Assembly (NCBI GenBank): GCA_951799425.1
Contig: OX637394.1
Span: 10,286,501 to 10,350,500, forward strand
Length of the DNA: 64,000 nt
Reading direction: 5' to 3'
Origin: Ilex aquifolium
Taxonomy: Eukaryota; Streptophyta; Magnoliopsida; Aquifoliales; Aquifoliaceae
Shown here: piece by piece, positions 36,667-50,101 of the stretch
How positions within the stretch are numbered: position 1 is the first letter of the stretch
Layout of the letters: each line of letters begins with the position of its first letter
Position numbers and translations under genes: made by a program
Notes under the pieces: model-generated
What the model saw: the letters and a program-made list of their open reading frames with translations, nothing else
The model's database searches: none
Told to the model about the DNA's origin: nothing

Positions 36667-38640
36667 CTGATAATTAAATTTGCCCCGGGATGCAAAGAAA
36701 AACATACAACATAGTTTCATTTGGGACCTTGGAGTCATGTATAAGCCAGAGTTTCAAATGATGATATTACATTTGAATTTGCGTCTACTACCTAGATCTT
36801 TTGAAATTATTGTAACACCATTTCGATATATTTCCATCACAACTCACGAGTAGGATGGTAATTTTGACACTGTGTGTAGAAGGCCAGACAAAAATATTAT
36901 ATAGAATTATCCAATTAAGATTGATTAATTGTTGACACGAACGCAAAAGTGACACGACTATTAACATGAATAATAATGGAGCCACATAGAGACAAATACA
37001 AATAACATTATTTTGACACAAATTTATTTAGTATTGTACGAAGAAAAAGTATTTTTTTTTCCTTTGTTTCATTTCTTGAGCTGAAATGGTATTAATACTT
37101 ATAGAATTAGAAGATTTGTTTTCCTGATTTTGCTAGTATATGAATTTTTAGTTTATGGAAGACCTATCAGTAATTAGTTTGGTTGAGATAGAAGAAGTTT
37201 TAGCTTTAATTTTTCAGAAAATTGTAAGTAGGTATCTTATGAAATATTTATTTGTGAGAAAATACCTTACTGAAAATGTATTGCAGATAAGTACTATTAG
37301 TTGGAAATGTATTGTGTTTAGATATGCAATGACAGTTTTTTTAATTTTCCTTTACTGAAAAATCATTTTCCATAATTTATGGACTATTTAGTTTGACAGT
37401 TCCTCTTTCCATGAGATTTAGTTTTATTAAATCAGTGGTTTCCTATTTTAAAAGACTTTTATTTTTAAATTTTAAATGTATATCATCTTCTTCAACTTCA
37501 ACGTCTAATGCTCGTCTTCTTCAACATCTTCTTCTACTTCAACTTTTTTACTTCAACGGCTGGTGCTCGTCTTTTACATCAATGTCTACAGTTTTCACTC
37601 GCAAGTTGTGTATTTCTTCTTCTTCAACGTTTGCTATTTCCATCCATAGGTCGTGTTTTTCTTCTATTTCAACGACTTATTAATAAATTTCTGATTGGTG
37701 TTTAATTTAATTTTGTTTTATTTTTTGGAAGACACTGTAATTGTTCTTAAAGGCAACAGTGAATGGAATGGATATCACATTTGATTGTCAAACTTTTTAT
37801 ACCCAATTACGGTTGTTGTATTGTATTGTTACACTGTGATGTAACACTGCTATTCCATAAAAGCAATATATGTATTTGTCGAACTTTAGATATTACATTG
37901 TAATGTCACACTATGTAAAGCATACCATTTAGCTTGTGCATGAATCTAAAAATGAAATTGCACATATTTTGTCAGTAATTAAAGTGTTAATTAAGTTGTT
38001 ATACTATGATATATCACTGTAATGTAAAAACCCAATGATAAGAATCCTAGTTCCCTAAAACATTCTGTTATGCTTCCACATGTTAATGGTTTAACTTAAA
38101 CACTAAAATATAATTACAAATCAATCAATTCATAGTTAGTTCTGTAGACATTGTCGGTGGTTGCAGTTGAAAAAATCGACAGTCAGACTTTAATGGTGTT
38201 CCAACGAATGCACAAAGATTTTTTTAGTTATCACAATTTTTTGTTGTTTGTGTTTTTGATTTGGTTAAAATCTCATAGATTTTACGGTATTTTTATTTGA
38301 ATTTCAAACACCATGTTTTATTTGAATTTCAAACAACCTATTTTACACGATATCGTTTGTCGCCGATTTTCATAGATATGCTGCTTAATTTTTGGTGGTT
38401 TCCAAACCCATTAGTTTGAGCCGGTTAATTTTTATTGTGGGTATATTTGGTATTCACAAATAAAAAAAAATCTCTACACAAATAATTTTACTCGAAGGAC
38501 TATTACACAATTAAGTCCTACAAAAAGCCCTTAATTTTTTTAGTTCACAAGTTATGCAGAACAAACATAATAAATAGATCAGATTGGTTTCTATACATCC
38601 AACACAATTAATCAAGTAAGATAGATTAAGATTGACTAAT
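36667..38640. other. Spacer between genes 2 and 3, no gene seen
   Basis: Aligns by eye with 16680-19130. It contains the CTTCAACG-rich degenerate repeat (37490-37680) and AT-rich DNA. It lacks the insertions at 17960-18430 and 19151-19831. Confidence 0.55.
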
Positions 38641-38997
38641 AGTCAACACAAATAACATAACCCAAAAAATCATAAAACTCGATGTAGCCCTAATCAAAAG
38701 AAAGTCATCTATTAATTCAAGTCAACTTTCCAAACATATTACTTTCCGGAACTTTCCAAACATATTTGCCCACATGACATCTAACATGTAACATCTAAAA
38801 TAATACAATGGGAATGAATTATTTTTCACAACAAGATTAAGTTGGGAATTGAACTAAAAACTAACGTTAATTCCGCAAAGGCACTCTTTCTCATGTAAAT
38901 TGTTTTGTAATATTCTAACAAAACTCTTTATTCATTTGTTGTAATTCTCTTGAATACAAAGATTATATTATACAATACAAATCTCCATAATCAAATT

Positions 38998-41900
38998 CTA
39001 TATGCCCCGACTTTTATAAGCAATCAAATGGAGAAGTGCATAGTACATGTAATCGAAAGTTGAGAACGTGGTGTCTACCATTACGAGGGCCAACACATAC
39101 CAAACAACGAACATGTACAAGATCATAAAGGTGGCTATGAAGGTCCCCGGCTTGCTCTCAAGTATATAGCCTTGGAAATAAGCGGTGGCGGACAAGCCAG
39201 TGGAGTACATAATTGTGAGGGAGGCTGCTATGGATTTGACTGGAACTGCAATGTGAAAATCATTGGTGTCGAACCGCGATACTTGCATTAGCACGAGGTT
39301 TGCCAAGGAGAGAAAGGAAAAGAACAGAGCTAACCCTATGTAAACCATGAAGAACTGCATTTCCTGCCAATGATCGGAGAGGAGAATGGGGTCCCCGGTA
39401 TTCTGATTGAAGCCACCAGGGACAGTGAAAAGTGCTGCAAAATTAATTGTGCAGATGAGGATGGCGACGATTATTAAGTTAGCACTCACGTGTTTTGCTG
39501 CTTTCTCTGCTTCTACTCGAAGAGATGAGCGATTTTCTTCGAATAGTTCCTCTGCTGTCTTTCCATCCATGTTTCGAAGATGACGTAAGTGTGGATAAGA
39601 GTCATCCTTTACGCGCTGTGGAAAAAATGAAAAAGGAATAGGGAGACATCAAATTAGTTATTAATGAAAAATGCTATTTGTACTTAATTCAAAGGTCTAA
39701 TTTGTTATAGTTGTTAGATGAAAAATCGATCCCAACAAATATTGGGCTTCACAACTGATATAAAACACAAACACACAAGATATTTTCAAAATTGCTTTAG
39801 TACCTTGAACCAAAGCACATCCCAACTCATCTGGTTTATCACTTCGACACTTCCCCTCTTCGTTCCGACATGATAATCAACTCTCCATTGACTAGCAACA
39901 TCTATGATTTTAGGATGAGAACTAGCAGGATTTTCGACATACGATGCGAGGTGCAAGATGGTGTTCCCTTGGTTATCAATGTCCGCCAGCATCCTATCTT
40001 TATAAGGCAAAGAATTCATCAAGTATTGATAAATAAATCTATGCTTCTGCTCCACCGCTATATGCAGTATATTCCTTCCATTCTCGTCAAAGGAGTCTGC
40101 AGCCTCGGGATATTTTTGGAGGATCGCCATTACCAACTCGAGAATGCCGAACGTTGTTGCCTGTATGAGCGGGTCGGGTACCTTATTCTTCTTCCTTGAA
40201 GAAATCCCAAATGAGCTGACTTCGGGATCTATACTTTCGCAGTCAATGTAATGACTCCAGTCTTCTTTTTCTATCAATTTTTGTGCCAGCTTTACGACAA
40301 CTTCATGCTCTTGCTTTGCATCGTAAATTTTTCCAAAAAACCAGTAACCTAATAGATGAGGGACAATTGTAGCAGTAGTTATATGAGGAGAAAAGTAGGA
40401 TAAATACTCTAGGGAGAGTGACACTTTCTCTTTAAAAATCTTAAAATTTTGACTCTTCCCCTAAAGCTTAAAAGTCTCATATGGGACTTGAATTTCTTTA
40501 AACGCTAAAAATATGTCCCAATTTGTAAACAATGTCTCATTTTCGCACGAAAGATGTAAAATGACATTGTGATATTTTTAGAACAAATACCACCGGTGGC
40601 ACATTGCTATGCTTTTGAAAATTTGAAGAGTTAATGCGAGATCTTTTATCTTTGAGAAAATACAATAAGGATAGGGCGAATAGCTTTCTCCATGCGTTTT
40701 ACCACAGAAGACACCGACATTTGACTTCTATTCTTTAAGAGATTCAGCTTCTTTAAACAACAATCAATTATGTATATTGTTCAATGGATAACAAAGACAA
40801 GAAGAAGAGAAATAAGAATAAGAAGAGGTACCACACCTAAGATAACTCTGATGAAAAATGGCTTTTCTCCCTTTGAGATACCAACATTACCAGCCAATTG
40901 AGACTCCGAAACTGTCTCGTCAATCCTTGTTTTTATAACTGCTCAACCACACATGAAGGAATTCACTAAATTTTCCTTCACTGCAAAACTTAAAGAATTT
41001 GTAATCAAGTAGACCATTCTATAAATGTTTTTATAATAAGTTGTTTTTCTACCAACTCAAACAGATAAACAAAGAACTTTTTTTTATTATTAAAATTCAG
41101 CGAAGTAGAATTCATTCCGTAATTGTTTAAGTGCTTTTGCTTCAAAATAAATAATTTCGTCAAGCAAACAAAAACAAGTTTGACTAGTATTTTGTAAAAG
41201 TGATTTATGAATTTTAGTAGATAAACAAAAACAATTTACTCCAAAAAAATCTTTAAAAAGCACAAAAACACAATAATAATATTTAAGAGAAGTTTTATCA
41301 AACGGTACCTTAATTTCCATGTTGTTTGACAAAAATTAAAAAGCAAAATCAGAATTCTATTGTGGAAAAAAATAAGACTCAGTTTAGTCCACACTGATGG
41401 GCTCATGGAGGGATCAATTGGGTACATACCTAATTTTTTGCATTGTTTGCACAAGGTGACTGCCCTCAAAATCAATTAGCATAATGACTATTTATGTAAA
41501 CTAATAAGCCATATTGAAGAGTAAAACAACTAGTGATATGTAACAGTATGTCAAACCTTTTATTTATCTCGAGTTTCAGTAGTAAAATGAAGGAATCAAT
41601 TTTCATTTTGAAGGTCCAATGTGTGAAAACTTCATATAAAATGTCATATCCAGAACCAGTGTACAAATATCCCGCATATAGCGGGTTTGGAAGAGGTAAA
41701 TGGTAGCTTTACCCTCATTTTTTGTTGGTCAATTTCTAGACTTGATGTAACTTTATATGAAAAATTTATTAACTTCATAAAGGAAAAAAAAAAAAGAAAA
41801 CGAAAAATTGGAAACCTCAAGTCTTATGCCAATTTAGTTCTTTGTTATTTGATTGTTTACGAGAAATATCTATCAATTTATATTTTCAGTTATATCCTCA

Positions 41901-42739
41901 AAAGGGAAGGAATGGGAATAAACTGGTAAAAATATATAAACCAAAAATTTATCTTCAATGCTACTACAATATAATGGCATAATGCTTACACTTGTATACC
42001 ACAGCTTCAAGCATCTGCCAAGGAATGAAGGGTGTCCTGCTCAGATCATTCAACACATACGATGACTTGCTTTTGAAAGAAGATGGTTTTGTGGCCAACA
42101 AATTCAAAGCAGTCATACCCTTTTCATTATGTTTGTCAGCAAGATCAGGGTACGATACCAAGATGTGAATTGCCAAACCTAGTAAACATAAGTTGCAAAA
42201 ATTTTAAGTTAGGATGATAGCCGGAGAGGCTATTCATATATGACTTCACATTTCTTACATAATAGTCTCTTTTTAATGTAATTTTTAAGTAACAAAGTAA
42301 ATTTGTCAAAAAAGTGAAAGTATTTGTAACTATTGTTTTGCAAAAGTGATCTAGATTCATTTTAGTATATAAATAATATATTTTCTTTTATAATTACACA
42401 AGTGATTAAGGTTAGAGGAAGGGAGGATAAAGAAAAATTAAAAATTAAAAAAATAAAAGAATATAAAAACAAACGTGACTTAAAAAAAGAAGAATAATAA
42501 ATTCTTGAGCCCAATTCGACTGGCTGACCTATTTAAGCCCCACCAGACACAGCCCGTCGAGAATAATAAAGGGTAATTTAGAAGCCGGTACAAAAATTTA
42601 GACTTATTTGAGTTAAACTACATTAAAAAAACTTATTTGGCCCTAAGTGCATTTTTTTGAAAAAAGACTAAAAGGGTATTTATTACTCCATTACTCTCTC
42701 TCCTCTCTCTTCATTACTCTTTCCTATTTTCTCTCTATC

Positions 42740-42805
<66 letters not shown>

Positions 42806-45800
42806 TGATAAAAAAAATTTAAATATGTAAAGATTTGATTTAATTTTGTCATCTCTCTCTCCCCTTATTTCCTTATTCGCTCCCTTTTTCTCTCTCCTTA
42901 TATCAATATTACACAACACAATTATACTAATCAGTTACACCAATTAGTTACAACAATTACCCTATAATACACTAAACAGTTACTCATGTGTTCTAATAAA
43001 CTAAACAGTTATACTAAACAATTATACGAAATTACAACAACGACTCAATTTGTCATTTTGTTTTTTACATAAATCAAAGAGTTACACCATTTAGTATCAC
43101 GACATGGTTACATTAATTATATACACCAAATTGAGTTTATCATTACACAAAATACTTTATCATTATACTAAATTTGATATATATGATTGGTGTAACGATG
43201 TCGCGATACTAAATAGTGCAACTATTAAGTTTATGTAAACAATTGAATGACAAATTGGGTTGATATTATAAATTTGTGTAATTGTTTGGTGTAACTGTTT
43301 GGTTTATTAGAATGTATGAATAACTGTTTGGTATATTATAAGACAATTGTAACTGATTGATGTAACTGATTAGTATAATTATGTTGTTGTAATGTTGATA
43401 TAAATAAAGAGAGAAAATAGGGAGAGAGAGAAATAGTTACAGAAAATAAGGGGAGAGAGATGAAAAAATAAATCAAATATTTACATATTTGAAAATAAAA
43501 TAAATTATGAATGATAGATATAGAGAGAAAATAGGGGAGAGATAGGGAAAGTAAAGGGGAAAGAGAGAGAGAGATGGAGAGAAAATAGGGGAGAGATAGT
43601 GAAAGAATCTAATGAAATCTTTACATATTTGATTAGATATATAATTGTCAATTAAGAATGCATAATTTAAGGGAGGGTGTTTAGGTAAAAAAAATTTTAA
43701 TTCATTTGAATTTTGTACCTAAACACAAAAATTTTTATAAAAATTGTACTTAATGGAATAAACAACTTATTCATACACTTTTGCCTAAATAAGTCTAAAA
43801 AATTATACCCATACCTAAAAAACCCAATAATAAATTGTGAAAATTAGAACCAAGTACAATATGAGGATCTCTTTTGTCAATAGGTCCAGATGCGATCTTT
43901 TTGGGTCATTAAAGACAGTCACTTGAAATAATTCAATCATTAAGTCCAAACTAATTGTGAAAGACTTTTTTAAAGACAATACTACCCTTCTAAATTAAAT
44001 CTGTTTTATCACTATATATTTTCGATGCATATTCTTCCGATTCCGATTGTTTTTCCGGCGGACTCGATCTATTCTTTCTGATACAAGACTATCTCAACCT
44101 AAAATTGATTAGTTGAATATTTTTTTTCTTCTCACTCGATCTTCCTGAAGCTGCGATCAGATTGAAGCAATATAATATTCAATGGCTATGGCGGTCGACG
44201 CTTGTTTTTCTCGATTCTCGATTTCTTGCATTTTTTTCCCTCATACTCTTCCTTGGAGTAAGAAGTGATGCGATGAAGATAACCAAGAAAAAGAACCAAA
44301 ACAGATTTCATTGTTTTCCTTTTGGTTCAGTCTATTTTTTGATCTAATTCTTCACACAACACAATCTTTTTATGAAGTTGTTCTTCGCTATTTGTGCACC
44401 TTTTTATGTTGGTTTGGTTTAGGAGTGAAGCGAAGGTCCCAGCAAAGAGGGTAAGGACTCTGGAACGAGGCCTCTCTACCACTAACAAATGATACACCCA
44501 AATGGTGTTTGATGAAATGCATTAGAAACTTAACAATCCAAATTCCATTTCAAACTCAAGTTATTTAAATACATCAAATTTGTTAATAGTGATGGTTGAC
44601 TAAATTGGACAAAATTTCTTTGGTATTAGCCAAAATCTGTTTCAAATTCATACCTAGAAATTTGGATAGTGACAACGAAATTCACTATCTTTGTCACTGT
44701 CACTGTCACTGTGATCGTGTTGCTGTCCAATCCACGTTACTGTCTAGTTCCGTATAATTTTGACAGTGACGATGAATAATAACGATAAAAATTCACATTA
44801 CTTAGTTCTGTGAATTTTGGATAGTAACAATAAAAATTCACTATCGTTGTAACTGTTAATATCTCAATATTACTGTCATATGTTACTGTTATTATCTCGC
44901 TGTTACTATTACTGTTTATTTTTGTGAATTTTGGCCAGTTAAATTAATTGTCACTGTTCCAATATAAATGTTATATATTACTATTACTGTTTTGTTGTTA
45001 CTATCCATTTTGTAATATAACTATTTATGTCATTAAGGGTAAGATAGTCTTTATACTTTTAATTGTCCTTTAACCTCCAAAAATAACTCGTCTATCCTTA
45101 TTGACCCAAAAATCCACAATGGTGGATCGGCCTCCAAAAACCCCTAATAAATTTAAAAGTACGAGGTCGAATCAAGATAGGAGTACAAAATTATATGGAA
45201 TAAATATCATAATTAATCCTTAAACTTTGTCTCTTATTTTAAAATGATCCTTAAACTTTCAATTATTTCAATATAATCCCTAAACTATTAATTTTGTGTC
45301 AATTAAGTCTTCACGTCAATTTCATCCTAAAACAAACAATGACACGTAATGTGGACGACTACATAACAAACACATAACTTGTCTTCGTTTGTTCTAATGG
45401 CTGAAATTGATGGAAAAGCTTAATTGACACGAAATTAATAGTGGGTGGACTAAATTAAGAAAATTTGAGGTTCATGAACTATTTTAAAACAAAAAACAAA
45501 GTAGTTTGAGGACAAATTATAATATTTACCCAATCATATATGCTTCGGGTGGCCCTATGGAACCCACAATTTCCTGCAAAATTAATACAAATGTTGCTCC
45601 TAAAGCAATGTTGTACTTGCGGAGAGTGGGTACCTTGAAGTTTTTTAATGGAGGAAATAAAACAGATAATTCCATCAAAATTTGTGGTTGATTTGACCAA
45701 CATTCAAATGAATATTAACTATAATGAATGGAATTGAAAACGTACTGTAATGTCCTCCCTCAATGGCAGCATGAAGAATGGTGGAGCCATCGTGCCTCCT

Positions 45801-46250
45801 TATCCTGCAATTGCTATCGTAGCTTTCCAGAATTGTGAAAACTTCTCTCTTTCCAAACGCAGCAGCAAGGTAAAGAGGCGTCTCGTTCGAATTATTCCGC
45901 TCGAAAACTAAATCTGGCTTCTTCGTCACCATGATCTCCGCCACACCCTTCTGACCAGACATCGCAGCTTCATGCAGCGCGGTGTTGCCTTTGGCATTCT
46001 TTCTCAGGAGCATTTCGTCGACCAAGTGATCTGCCCGAAGTAGGTTTCGCCAGGCGGCCACATTCCCTTTGATGGCCAGAAGGTGGAGGACTGTGTCGCC
46101 GCGTTGGTCGATTGGTACTGCGCCTTCATCTCTCGTGAAATTACAGAAGAATTGCAATGATTCTGCTGTATTTTCTGAGGCAAATTTGTAAGCTTTGGAG
46201 CGGTGGCGTAAAGTGTTGAAAACTGTTGCCGAGCAGGAGCTGCTTGCCAT
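38998..46250 (-). CDS. Gene 3: ankyrin-repeat/PGG-domain membrane protein (ACD6/ITN1-like)
   Basis: Predicted exons 46250-45746, 42178-41990, 40938-40837, 40423-39804 and 39615-38998 give one open frame of 677 residues. All introns are GT-AG with phases 1, 1, 1, 0. The start is the ATG giving [11 protein letters not shown]; the frame extends further upstream only through a TTG. Order: about four to five ankyrin repeats in exons 1-2, a linker with a hydrophobic stretch ([13 protein letters not shown]), two to three more ankyrins in exon 4, then the PGG domain ([14 protein letters not shown]) with four predicted membrane helices. Relatives act at membranes in defence and stress signalling; the role here is not known. 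Exon 3 is 27 bp shorter than in the paralogues, in frame. Intron 1 (3.6 kb) contains two inverted-repeat elements. Expression is untested. Confidence 0.85.
42571..43825. mobile_element. Non-autonomous MULE in intron 1 of gene 3
   Basis: Flanked by a perfect 9-bp duplication AATAATAAA (42562-42570 and 43826-43834). The ends GGGTAATTTAGAAGCCGG and the complement of ATACCTAAAAAACCC, plus shared TTTAGACTTATTT subterminal blocks, form the inverted repeat. The interior has a long CT run (42744-42800) near one end and GA-rich runs near the other, and several ACACAATTA/AATTACAACA repeats. No transposase. It sits inside an older insertion that runs on to 45145. Confidence 0.78.
42744..42800. repeat. 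(CT)n microsatellite
   Basis: About 28 CT units inside the MULE at 42571-43825. Confidence 0.92.
43826..45145. other. Older inverted-repeat insertion in intron 1 of gene 3
   Basis: The right end (GGATCGGCCTCCAAAAACCCCT) resembles the ends of the element at 23769-25132. The subterminal GATCTTTTTGGGTCATTAAA (about 43892) pairs with an inverted copy near 45100. Short AATAA direct repeats occur at the edges. Gene 1 lacks the block. The interior contains TTACTGTTA-type repeats (44660-45010). No protein family recognised in it. Confidence 0.45.
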
Positions 46251-46332
46251 TTCGAGCAAGTTTAACGAGAAATAGATTGATGGTTATGTGTGGGAAAGAT
46301 GAGAAGCAATGCATCACATATATATACAGACC

Positions 46333-46383
<51 letters not shown>
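46251..46383 (-). promoter_or_regulatory. Putative core promoter and leader of gene 3
   Basis: A TATATATA stretch at about 46318-46326 lies some 70 bp upstream of the ATG. A long (GA)n tract follows (CT at 46336-46382, about 23 units), the longest of the four genes. Inferred from conservation of order among paralogues. Confidence 0.4.
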
Positions 46384-46385
<2 letters not shown>

Positions 46386-47461
46386 CAAGAAAAAAAAAAA
46401 AAAGAAGTATAAATTGCTTATGCCAATTACACTTTTACTTTTCTATGATTTGGAATCTTACCCTTTATTCCTTTGGTTAGTACCTTTCAATTTTTGGTTG
46501 GTAGCTTTCAGTTTTGAGTAAATTTATAATAATATCTATAGAGGTATAAAAATATTTTGACATCTTATTTTGTTAAAAATATCGACTTATGACCCTTATA
46601 CCCACCCCACCCATACCCCTGCACCTCTCTCACCCCATCCTAATATTATTAGAAAATTCCTTGTAGCTGTGTTAAATTGATATTTTAAAATTTTTAAATA
46701 TAAAATAATCAATAAAGATGATGAAAAATTCAAATGTGAAGTGGTTATCAAAAAAGTTAAAATTTGTTACATTAGCCACATGTTGAAATTCAATTCGAAG
46801 AGACCAATTAAATAACTCAAAATTAGGAAAAATTCTCAACCACACTCTTTCTTAAACTAATTCTTTTAGTATATAATATAAATGACATTTGAGAGTAAAT
46901 GGATATTTAAAATAAAAAGAGATTTTGGAGGGAAAGAAATTTGGGAAAAAAAAGAAGAAAAAATTTTGAATGAGAAAAAATAAAAGAAATAAACTCTTGG
47001 GAGAATACGAAATTTTTTAAAAAAGAATTGAGTAAATTTTTTTATTCAAATGTTAACTCAAATGTGTGTTAACATTTGAGATAGCTTAAAAAAACAAAAG
47101 AATAAAGCTCATATCATGTTTCATGAGTAGGATTAAGGAATAAAGAAGGAGAAGTTGGAGCCCCAAAGCAACAACAGACTATTTTGGAAAGTGATTCTTC
47201 TATAAATATACTGTGGATAAAGAGTTAGAAACCATACCTCTCTCATTGTAAACTTTTTGGTGTTTACAAATGGCAAGTCTCATAAACAAAGGAATAAAGC
47301 CCCTATCCATACTGCAAGAAAAGAATTTAGTGAACTAAGAATGAGTAAAGTGTTTTGTTCTGAGTATCTTTCTAGACAAATATTTCCCTTTTGGATTTTG
47401 TGGCCAAACAAGATTCTTTTTAAATTTTAATACCCATAGAGTCTTGATTAACCATCAAAAG
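46384..47461. other. Spacer upstream of gene 3, no gene seen
   Basis: Aligns in parts with 32036-33540 and 60380-61930. It includes a diverged single copy of the spacer repeat at 47103-47345. Confidence 0.55.
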
Positions 47462-48750
47462 TGTTAGTTTATTATATTTAATGATTAGTTAAATACATAT
47501 TATTTATAATTAAATGTATTAGATTCGTTGATTTAGTTGATTTAAAGTAATAATTGACAATACAAGTGAAACAAACACTAGAGAAAGGGTCATAGCTCAT
47601 AATTAGATATTTAATAAAGATTAAAGGGTCAAGTTTAAAATATGAAGAGTTGAAAATAAGGTAACAATTTAATGGGAGTTCAAATTAATAAAAAACTGAT
47701 TTAGAGTTGGATTAAGAAAATATTCTAAAAGATAAGTATTTTAATCGTAACTTTTTATCCCAATATCCGATTGACCTAATTTTTACAGCAATGGAAAACA
47801 ACCTTCAAGAGCAACAAAAATGTTGAATCATCCTCTAATTATTCGAAAATTAAGCTTGAGGTTTGGACATATACAATACCCGCGTGAGGAAGCGCCCCAA
47901 TATTTAATACACGAGTTTTGATATAAATGTACTTATTTATTGGCAAGGACTTGTTCCAATGCCAACCCTAGTCTCCCTAGTATAAATATAGGCTATTTCT
48001 TTTGAGAGAGGAAGAATTCTAGATCTCATCTTCTACATCTTTCTTTATTTTTTCATATTTATGGATTACTAAATCCATAACTAAAGTTAGGGATGAATTT
48101 TTCAAAGAAACATCGTATTTATTTTTAATCCATTGTTATTTAATGCATGATTTTTCTTATTGATTGATTTTAATATTTTAATAAAATTTTTGTTTTGTAA
48201 AATCTCTTAATTCGTTATGCCGATACATCGAATACTTTAAATTCCATGTGAGTCAAATAATTGACTTTGTATGATTTGACCAATTAATTAAGATTTTTAT
48301 GAAAAAATAATTGATTTCTTATTTGTAATAAAAAGTGATTTTTTTTGTTTGAGATCTTGATTAATCGTCGACTCTGGGAATAGTAAATGCTTATGATATA
48401 CAATTAAATACTAATTTTTATTCAAATAATTTATCTATTATATTTTTGGATTTATTTTCAATATTATCACCGCTAAATTTTCTAATTAAGATCACTCATT
48501 AGTTGATTCTTAATTGAGTTCGAAAATCGAATCAAAAATAGATATTTTGTATTCCTGATATTTTAATGTCTCCAATTATTATTTTAAACTAAAATTTCCC
48601 TATTTTTTCAAAGTCAATTTAATCAAATCCTTTAAAGAAAATTTTCTTTTGTTCCAAGTTTTAAATAATTTCCCGTGGTTCGACTTCGGATTCCCAAGTA
48701 TTTATTATTTCGCACAATCAGCATTTGAATGATCAATTCTAAAATTGTAG
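47462..48750 (+). mobile_element. Candidate Ty3/gypsy-type LTR
   Basis: Absent from the other units. It begins TGTTAGTTTATT, has a promoter-like CCTAGTATAAATATAGGCT (about 47975), and near the end has CGTGGTTCGACTTCGG followed by CCCAAGTATTTA, a pattern familiar from the 3' part of some large gypsy LTRs. I could not fix the right end or find a target duplication. Confidence 0.4.
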
Positions 48751-48798
48751 AAAACTTCAATTAGAGATGTCAAACATGTCACACGACTAAAGAAGGGA

Positions 48799-49791
48799 AT
48801 GGATGTTGCGACCTATGTAGGGCAATTACTGTTTTTTGGAAGAGCAAGAGTTTTCCAACCAATACTGGAAAAACTAGATTTGAACTTACAAGGTTGGAAA
48901 TCCAAGTTACTATCCTATGCAGGTAGAACCACTCTCATAAAGTCCACTGCCTTGGCCATGCAATCTTTTCTCCTGCCAAAAGGTTTGTGTAATTCAATAG
49001 ACCACAAAATCAGATGTTTCTGGTGGGGAACCACAGAGGAGCACCTCTCAATGTCTTTGAAATCATGGGATTTTATTTGCAGACCCAAAAATATGGGAGG
49101 ATTGGACTTTCAGAAAACCTCAGATATCAATGCATCCCTGATGGCAAAACTGGGATGTCATCTCATCGCAAGTACACCAAGACCATGGACAACACTTTGA
49201 ATAGGAAATACTATGCAAGGCAAGGCTTCTTCAGTGTCCAGAAACATCCAAATTCTAGAATGTAGACACATTATGGAGCAAGGTGCATGCAATATCGTGG
49301 GAGATGGACACTCCATAAACATATATATGGTCAGACCCATGGGTTCCCAATCCTCTCCACTATAAAGTTACTCTCGTTGAAGATGTAAATTCCCCTCCTA
49401 TCTCAGTATCAAAAAATGCTCATACCAGACGATTCTTCTTGGAATACAAACCTCGTAGCCTCTCTTTTTTTTTTTTTTTTTTTTTTTATCATCACACTAT
49501 ATGTAAGCAATTCTCAAAATTCAGGACCCTTTATTCCCAAGCGTGGACAGAATGACCTGGATACCCTCAAGATGTGGACAATTCAGCACAAGATCAGCCT
49601 ACAGAACTCTCGAATCAACCCAAGATCAGGAAGGTTATCATCTTAAGAAAGCTGATTAGATGAAATTATGGAAGGCGCCAATACAAAGTGATGATATGGA
49701 GAACAGTGACTGAATGCCTTCTAACCAGACAACTCCTAGCAAGCAGAATGACAATTGATGACATCTCGTGCTTCCTTTGTGGGAACTATGT
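48799..49791 (+). pseudogene. LINE (L1-type) reverse transcriptase fragment, left part
   Basis: A plant L1-like ORF2 fragment. It has the post-catalytic reverse-transcriptase region (LSYAGRTTLIKS, then the FWWGTTEE region) followed by frameshifted sequence, then the start of the zinc-binding zf-RVT domain (CFLCGN at about 49770). The catalytic part is missing, so the element is 5'-truncated. A 23-nt T run interrupts it near 49465. A copia element is inserted right after CFLCGNY; the zf-RVT domain resumes at 53392. Confidence 0.75.
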
Positions 49792-50101
49792 TGTTAACGG
49801 ATACAGGCCAAGTCTAAAAGCTACAAGTTGTTTTGTATTCTGTTCTTTACATTTTCAGTTGTCGTATTATATTTGTTATTCTTTCATTCATTGCACATTA
49901 GCTGGCACAATATGATAGGTTGGGTTTGTTAGTTTGTTACATATTTTCTGTATATATGCTCAACATTCCTTCCGTGTAAAAAGGCAACTTTACAAAATGG
50001 AATATAAAATTTTCCTCCATTGATACGCTATCTGGTTCTTTTGCTCCACTGTTGGTTTCCTTTTCCTCACATGGTATCAGAGTATTTGAGAGCATCTTCA
50101 A

